Assembly (NCBI GenBank): GCA_031264825.1
Contig: JAISDL010000151.1
Span: 1-7,569 of the forward strand
DNA length: 7,569 nucleotides
Reading direction: 5' to 3'
DNA from: Accumulibacter sp.
Lineage (GTDB): Bacteria > Pseudomonadota > Gammaproteobacteria > Burkholderiales > Rhodocyclaceae
The notes beneath the pieces are model-generated. The model saw nothing but the letters and a program-made list of their open reading frames with translations. It was not told the origin of the DNA and ran no database searches. Each line of letters starts with the position of its first letter. Position 1 is the first letter of the stretch. Below are positions 4,021-7,569 of the stretch, one piece after another. A program made the position numbers and the translations under genes.

Positions 4021-5637
4021 TCAAACGGCAGGTTTGATCGACGATTCGATCAGTTTCGCGTCGAAAAGATCGATGGCTTCACGAACGAAGTCGTTTTGTT
4101 CAATCGAGGCGATGGCGTTTTCCCGGCGCTCGTCCTCGATGCGGCGCGCCGTATCGGCGGGCGTGTCGCCCTTGGCCTCTTCGAGGTTGATGACGAGGCG
4201 CATGGGGCGCCCGAAGTGTTCGGAAAGCGCCTGCTTGAGTTTTTCCTGCGCCGATTGTATCTGCGAGTGGCGGTGCGCCGGCGGAAGACTGAGGACGACG
4301 CAGTCGCCGTCGATGCGCGCGAGTCCGCAGTGTCGTCCGAGTTCTCGAGCCATCCCGGTCAGCGTGACCGACGCCATGATTTCGTGCCACGCGTCGCCGG
4401 TCTTTCCGGCTTTGGCCTGCGGCTTCACCGGGGCGGGTTCGTCCGCGCCGCGTTTTCGCGCCGGGGCGGAGATTCGTGCGGCGGTTTCCGCCTTCGCTTC
4501 GGCGTGCGCGGGCGCTTCGGCTTGCCTTGGCGCGCGGGGCGCATCGCCGTCGTCGGCGGGGCGGAAAACGTGAAGGCGCAAGAGTGTCATGACGAAACCC
4601 GCGCACTCGTCCGGCGCGAGCGGGAGTTCCTTGCGACCGTGCGCGACGATCTGGTAGGCGAGCTGGACGAACTCGGGGTCGAAACGCGCCGCCCAGTCGA
4701 GGATTTGCGCGCGTTCGGGAAGCGCGTCGGCAAGCGCCTGCGGCGCAAGCTGCGCGACCTGTATCTGGGTGAAAAGCGACGCCAGCGCTTGCAAGGCCGT
4801 GTCGAACGAAAGGCTGCGCGCCGTCATCGCGTCGGCGGTCGAGACGAGCTTTTGCGCGTCGTTTTCGAGCAGCGCGTCGAGAATCGAGAAGAGGAAATCC
4901 GACCCGACCGTCCCGAGCATCTCGCGGACCTGTGCCTCGTCGACTTTGCCGCCGCCGTGGGCGATCGCTTGGTCGAGAAGCGAGAGCGCGTCGCGCATGC
5001 TGCCGTTCGCCGACCGTGCGAGCAGGTTCAGCGCGCCGGACTCGGCTTCGACGCCTTCGACCGAAAGGATTTCCCGGAGGTGTTCCGCGATGAGCGGCGG
5101 CGTCATTTGCTTCAAGTTGAACTGGAGGCAACGCGAGAGCACCGTCACCGGGATTTTTTGCGGGTCGGTCGTCGCCAGGATGAATTTCACGTGTTCGGGG
5201 GGTTCTTCGAGCGTCTTCAACATCGCGTTGAACGCCGAATTGGAAAGCATATGGACTTCGTCGATGACATAGACGCGGAAGCGGCCGCGCGTCGGCGCGT
5301 AGACCGCGTCTTCGAGAAGCTGGCGCATCTCGTCGACGCGGGTGTTCGTCGCCGCGTCGACTTCGAGCATGTCGACGAAGCGCCCGGAATCGATCTCGAC
5401 GCACGACGAGCACACGCCGCACGGGTTCGCGCTGATCCCCTTCTCGCAGTTGAGCGCCTTGGCGAGGATCCGCGCGAGCGTCGTTTTCCCGACGCCGCGC
5501 GTCCCGGTGAAAAGGTAGGCGTGATGGAGGTGCTTCTCGGTCAGCGCGTGCGTCAGCGCGCGGACGACGTGTTCCTGCCCGACGAGGGTTTCAAACGTTT
5601 TCGGCCGCCACTTCCGCGCCAGAACCTGATAGCTCAT
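4021..5637 (-). CDS. dnaX: DNA polymerase III subunit gamma/tau
   Basis: The clamp-loader ATPase of the replicative DNA polymerase III holoenzyme. It loads the beta sliding clamp and, as tau, links polymerase cores to the DnaB helicase. The AAA+ module is complete: Walker A GTRGVGKT at 45-52, zinc-binding cysteines C64, C73, C76 and C79, Walker B VIDEVH at 124-129, sensor-1 region ATTDPQ at 155-160, arginine finger in SRC (R169), and sensor-2 GSMRDAL at 212-218. The oligomerisation domain runs to about residue 360. A proline/alanine-rich linker (about 361-415) and a C-terminal domain resembling the tau polymerase-binding domain follow. At 538 residues it is shorter than E. coli tau (643), mainly in the linker. 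I found no A-AAA-AAG slippery heptamer near the linker, so a separate gamma form by frameshifting is not supported. The start gives the canonical MSYQVLARKWRP. It heads the conserved dnaX-ybaB-recR trio. Confidence 0.97.
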   Translation of the reverse strand: MSYQVLARKWRPKTFETLVGQEHVVRALTHALTEKHLHHAYLFTGTRGVGKTTLARILAKALNCEKGISANPCGVCSSCVEIDSGRFVDMLEVDAATNTRVDEMRQLLEDAVYAPTRGRFRVYVIDEVHMLSNSAFNAMLKTLEEPPEHVKFILATTDPQKIPVTVLSRCLQFNLKQMTPPLIAEHLREILSVEGVEAESGALNLLARSANGSMRDALSLLDQAIAHGGGKVDEAQVREMLGTVGSDFLFSILDALLENDAQKLVSTADAMTARSLSFDTALQALASLFTQIQVAQLAPQALADALPERAQILDWAARFDPEFVQLAYQIVAHGRKELPLAPDECAGFVMTLLRLHVFRPADDGDAPRAPRQAEAPAHAEAKAETAARISAPARKRGADEPAPVKPQAKAGKTGDAWHEIMASVTLTGMARELGRHCGLARIDGDCVVLSLPPAHRHSQIQSAQEKLKQALSEHFGRPMRLVINLEEAKGDTPADTARRIEDERRENAIASIEQNDFVREAIDLFDAKLIESSIKPAV

Positions 5638-5696
5638 CGTGCGATTTTACCCCGGATTTCGACCCAAGCGCGCGCGAGACGGGCCGATCGGGAAGC

Positions 5697-7544
5697 TCAG
5701 CGCTTCTCGGTGCGCGAAGACCTGCGCCGTTCCAACTCCGTCAGAAATCGTTTGCGGATGCGAACGGTTTTCGGCGTGATCTCGACGAGTTCGTCGTCTT
5801 CGATGAACTCAATCGCACTTTCGAGCGTCAGCGCGATCGGCGGCGTCAGGCGCACGGCTTCGTCGGTCCCCGAGGCGCGGATATTGGTCAGTTGCTTTCC
5901 CTTGATCGGGTTGACGACGAGGTCGTTTTCGCGCGAATGGACTCCGATCACCATGCCCTCGTACAATCGGTCGTTCGGCGAAACGAACATCCGCCCGCGA
6001 TCCTGGAGCTTCCAGAGCGCGTAAGCGACCGCTTCGCCGTGCTCTGCCGAGACGAGCGCGCCGTTGCGCCGTCCCGGAATGTCGCCCTTGACCGGCGCGT
6101 AGTCGTCGAAAACGTGACTCATCAGCCCGGTTCCGCGCGTCAGGTTCAGGAACTCGTTCTGAAAACCGATGAGGCCGCGCGCCGGGATCCGGTATTCGAG
6201 GCGGACGCGCCCGCGCCCGTCGGAGACCATGTCCTGCAAATCCCCCCGGCGCGTGCCGAGCGCCTCCATCACGCCGCCCTGGTGCGTTTCTTCGAGGTCG
6301 AGGCTCAGCATTTCGTAAGGCTCGCATTGCGCGCCGTTTATCGTCTTGAAAATGACTTTCGGGCGTCCGACGGCCAACTCGTAACCCTCGCGCCGCATCG
6401 TTTCGAGCAGGATCGTCAAATGCAGTTCGCCGCGCCCGGAGACGAGAAAGGAATCGGTCGTCCCCATGTCCTCGACGCGCAAAGCCATATTCGTCAGCAA
6501 TTCCTTGTGCAGACGCTCGCGGATCTGGCGGCTCGTCACGAATTTTCCCTCGGTCCCCGCGTAAGGCGAATCGTTGACCATGAAGGTCATGTTCAGCGTC
6601 GGCTCGTCGACTTTGAGCATCGGCAAAGCCTCCGGCGTGTCGGGGTCGACGACGGTGCATCCGATCGACAGCGCGTCGATTCCGCTCAGGAGCACGATGT
6701 CGCCGGCAAGCGCCTCGTCGAGCGGAACGCGCTCGATCCCGCGAAAGCCGAAAATCTGGTTGACCTTCGCGGCCTTCGGCGTCCCGTGCTCGAAGCAGCC
6801 TTCGGCGTCCGGCAATCCGTACATCACCGTCACCGTCTGCGCGCTCTTGATGCGCCCGCGCTGAATCCGCCCGACGCCGATGCGCCCGATGTACGAAGAA
6901 TAGTCGAGCGCGGCGATTTGCAGTTGCAGGGCGCCGTCGGAGTCGCCGGCTTCGGGCGGCGGAACGTGCCGCAGGATCGCCTCGAAAAGCGGACGCATGT
7001 CGGTCGAAGGTGTTTTCAGGTCGAGCGTCGCGTAGCCGTTGATCGCTGAGGCGTAAATCACCGGGAAATCGAGTTGCTCCTCGGAAGCGCCCAATTTGTC
7101 GAAGAGGTCGAAGGTGTGGTCGACGACCCAATCGGGACGCGCGCCGTCGCGGTCGATTTTATTGACGACGACGATCGGCTTCAAACCGAGCGACAGCGCC
7201 TTGCGCGTCACGAAGCGCGTCTGCGGCATCGGCCCCTCGACGGCGTCGACGAGCAGGAGGACGCCGTCGACCATGCTGAGCACGCGCTCGACCTCGCCGC
7301 CGAAATCGGCGTGCCCCGGCGTATCGACGATATTGATGTGGATGCCTTGGTAATCGACCGCGAGGTTCTTGGCGAGGATCGTAATCCCCCGCTCACGCTC
7401 CAGGTCGTTCGAATCCATGACGCGCTCGGCGACGTGCTGGTGCGCCGCGAAAGTGCCGGCCTGGATGAGGAGTTTATCGACGAGCGTCGTTTTACCGTGG
7501 TCTACGTGGGCGATGATCGCAATATTGCGTACGGGACGGGACAT
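5697..7544 (-). CDS. typA: Ribosome-associated translational GTPase TypA/BipA
   Basis: A 615-residue protein, close to the roughly 605-615 usual for TypA/BipA. This EF-G-like GTPase binds the 70S ribosome in the cytoplasm and supports ribosome assembly and stress or low-temperature growth. The G domain is intact: P-loop AHVDHGKT at 12-19, switch I RGITI at 52-56, DTPGH at 74-78 with the catalytic His78, and NKID at 128-131. EF-Tu-like domain 2 and EF-G-like domains follow, including GRGELHL at 370-376. The TypA-specific C-terminal domain carries RASGTDEA at 556-563. The start is chosen because RNIAIIAHVDHGKT begins at the usual distance from Met1. No convincing Shine-Dalgarno is seen in the 25 upstream bases that remain. 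It is the first gene of the run and is followed 59 bases later by dnaX. Function is assigned from family knowledge; no anomaly seen. Confidence 0.97.
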   Translation of the reverse strand: MSRPVRNIAIIAHVDHGKTTLVDKLLIQAGTFAAHQHVAERVMDSNDLERERGITILAKNLAVDYQGIHINIVDTPGHADFGGEVERVLSMVDGVLLLVDAVEGPMPQTRFVTRKALSLGLKPIVVVNKIDRDGARPDWVVDHTFDLFDKLGASEEQLDFPVIYASAINGYATLDLKTPSTDMRPLFEAILRHVPPPEAGDSDGALQLQIAALDYSSYIGRIGVGRIQRGRIKSAQTVTVMYGLPDAEGCFEHGTPKAAKVNQIFGFRGIERVPLDEALAGDIVLLSGIDALSIGCTVVDPDTPEALPMLKVDEPTLNMTFMVNDSPYAGTEGKFVTSRQIRERLHKELLTNMALRVEDMGTTDSFLVSGRGELHLTILLETMRREGYELAVGRPKVIFKTINGAQCEPYEMLSLDLEETHQGGVMEALGTRRGDLQDMVSDGRGRVRLEYRIPARGLIGFQNEFLNLTRGTGLMSHVFDDYAPVKGDIPGRRNGALVSAEHGEAVAYALWKLQDRGRMFVSPNDRLYEGMVIGVHSRENDLVVNPIKGKQLTNIRASGTDEAVRLTPPIALTLESAIEFIEDDELVEITPKTVRIRKRFLTELERRRSSRTEKR

Positions 7545-7569
7545 GAAAGAAGGAACTCACAGAAGGGGC

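Noticed and set aside
2027..4573. Very long plus-strand open frame (848 codons) across petB, petA, recR and ybaB
   Set aside because: It is antisense to four genes with clear family motifs. Its translation is arginine-rich and low in family signatures, as expected from GC-rich codon bias suppressing stops on the opposite strand. No Shine-Dalgarno or recognisable domain.
5644..5649. TAAAAT on the minus strand, 6 bases before the dnaX start, as a -10 promoter element (possible leaderless mRNA)
   Set aside because: No acceptable -35 hexamer at 15-18 bases upstream; a single A/T hexamer is weak evidence.
4096..6024. Long plus-strand open frame (642 codons) across dnaX and the end of typA
   Set aside because: Antisense shadow of conserved genes. 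It crosses the dnaX/typA gap without any recognisable domain.

Overview
The window holds seven complete genes, all on the minus strand, in the transcription order typA, dnaX, ybaB, recR, petA, petB, petC. Base composition is GC-rich. The protein signatures point to a betaproteobacterium, or less likely a gammaproteobacterium. YbaB starts MMKGG, RecR carries ATNFTNEGE, cytochrome b has a 14-residue gap between its second pair of haem histidines and a SNNPDGIE loop, and cytochrome c1 has an MPHVLW haem-ligand motif. This assignment comes from remembered family signatures, not from a search.

Right to middle (7569 to about 3068): the translational GTPase TypA/BipA is followed, with short gaps, by the classic trio dnaX (clamp-loader gamma/tau subunit), ybaB/ebfC (nucleoid-associated protein) and recR (recombination mediator). 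The gaps are 59, 27 and 2 bases. No rho-independent terminator is visible between the genes.

Middle to left (3061 to 308): the three catalytic subunits of the cytochrome bc1 complex (ubiquinol:cytochrome c oxidoreductase) begin only 6 bases after the recR stop. They are the Rieske iron-sulfur protein, cytochrome b and cytochrome c1. petB and petC overlap by 4 bases (ATGA), so the set reads as one continuous transcription unit joining DNA metabolism to respiration. All haem and cluster ligands are present, so the complex looks functional. However, several second-shell residues that tune the quinone sites and the Rieske cluster are non-standard: Ser to Ala and Pro to Arg in the Rieske box, PLWY in place of PEWY/PVWY at Qo, and His to Arg plus Asp to Glu at Qi. 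These are the most interesting coding observations.

Left edge (1 to 307): no credible gene. This stretch is a mosaic of small repeats: a 9-base-period inverted repeat, two blocks of a CTGA-type heptamer, two tandem REP-like palindromes and several short hairpins. The heptamer block runs exactly into the petC stop codon. A 9-base-period repeat of the same general type forms the C-terminal tail of the Rieske protein, which suggests these repeats can spread into gene ends. I found no RNA gene, CRISPR array, transposase or prophage gene, and no sign of a defence or other novel multi-gene system.
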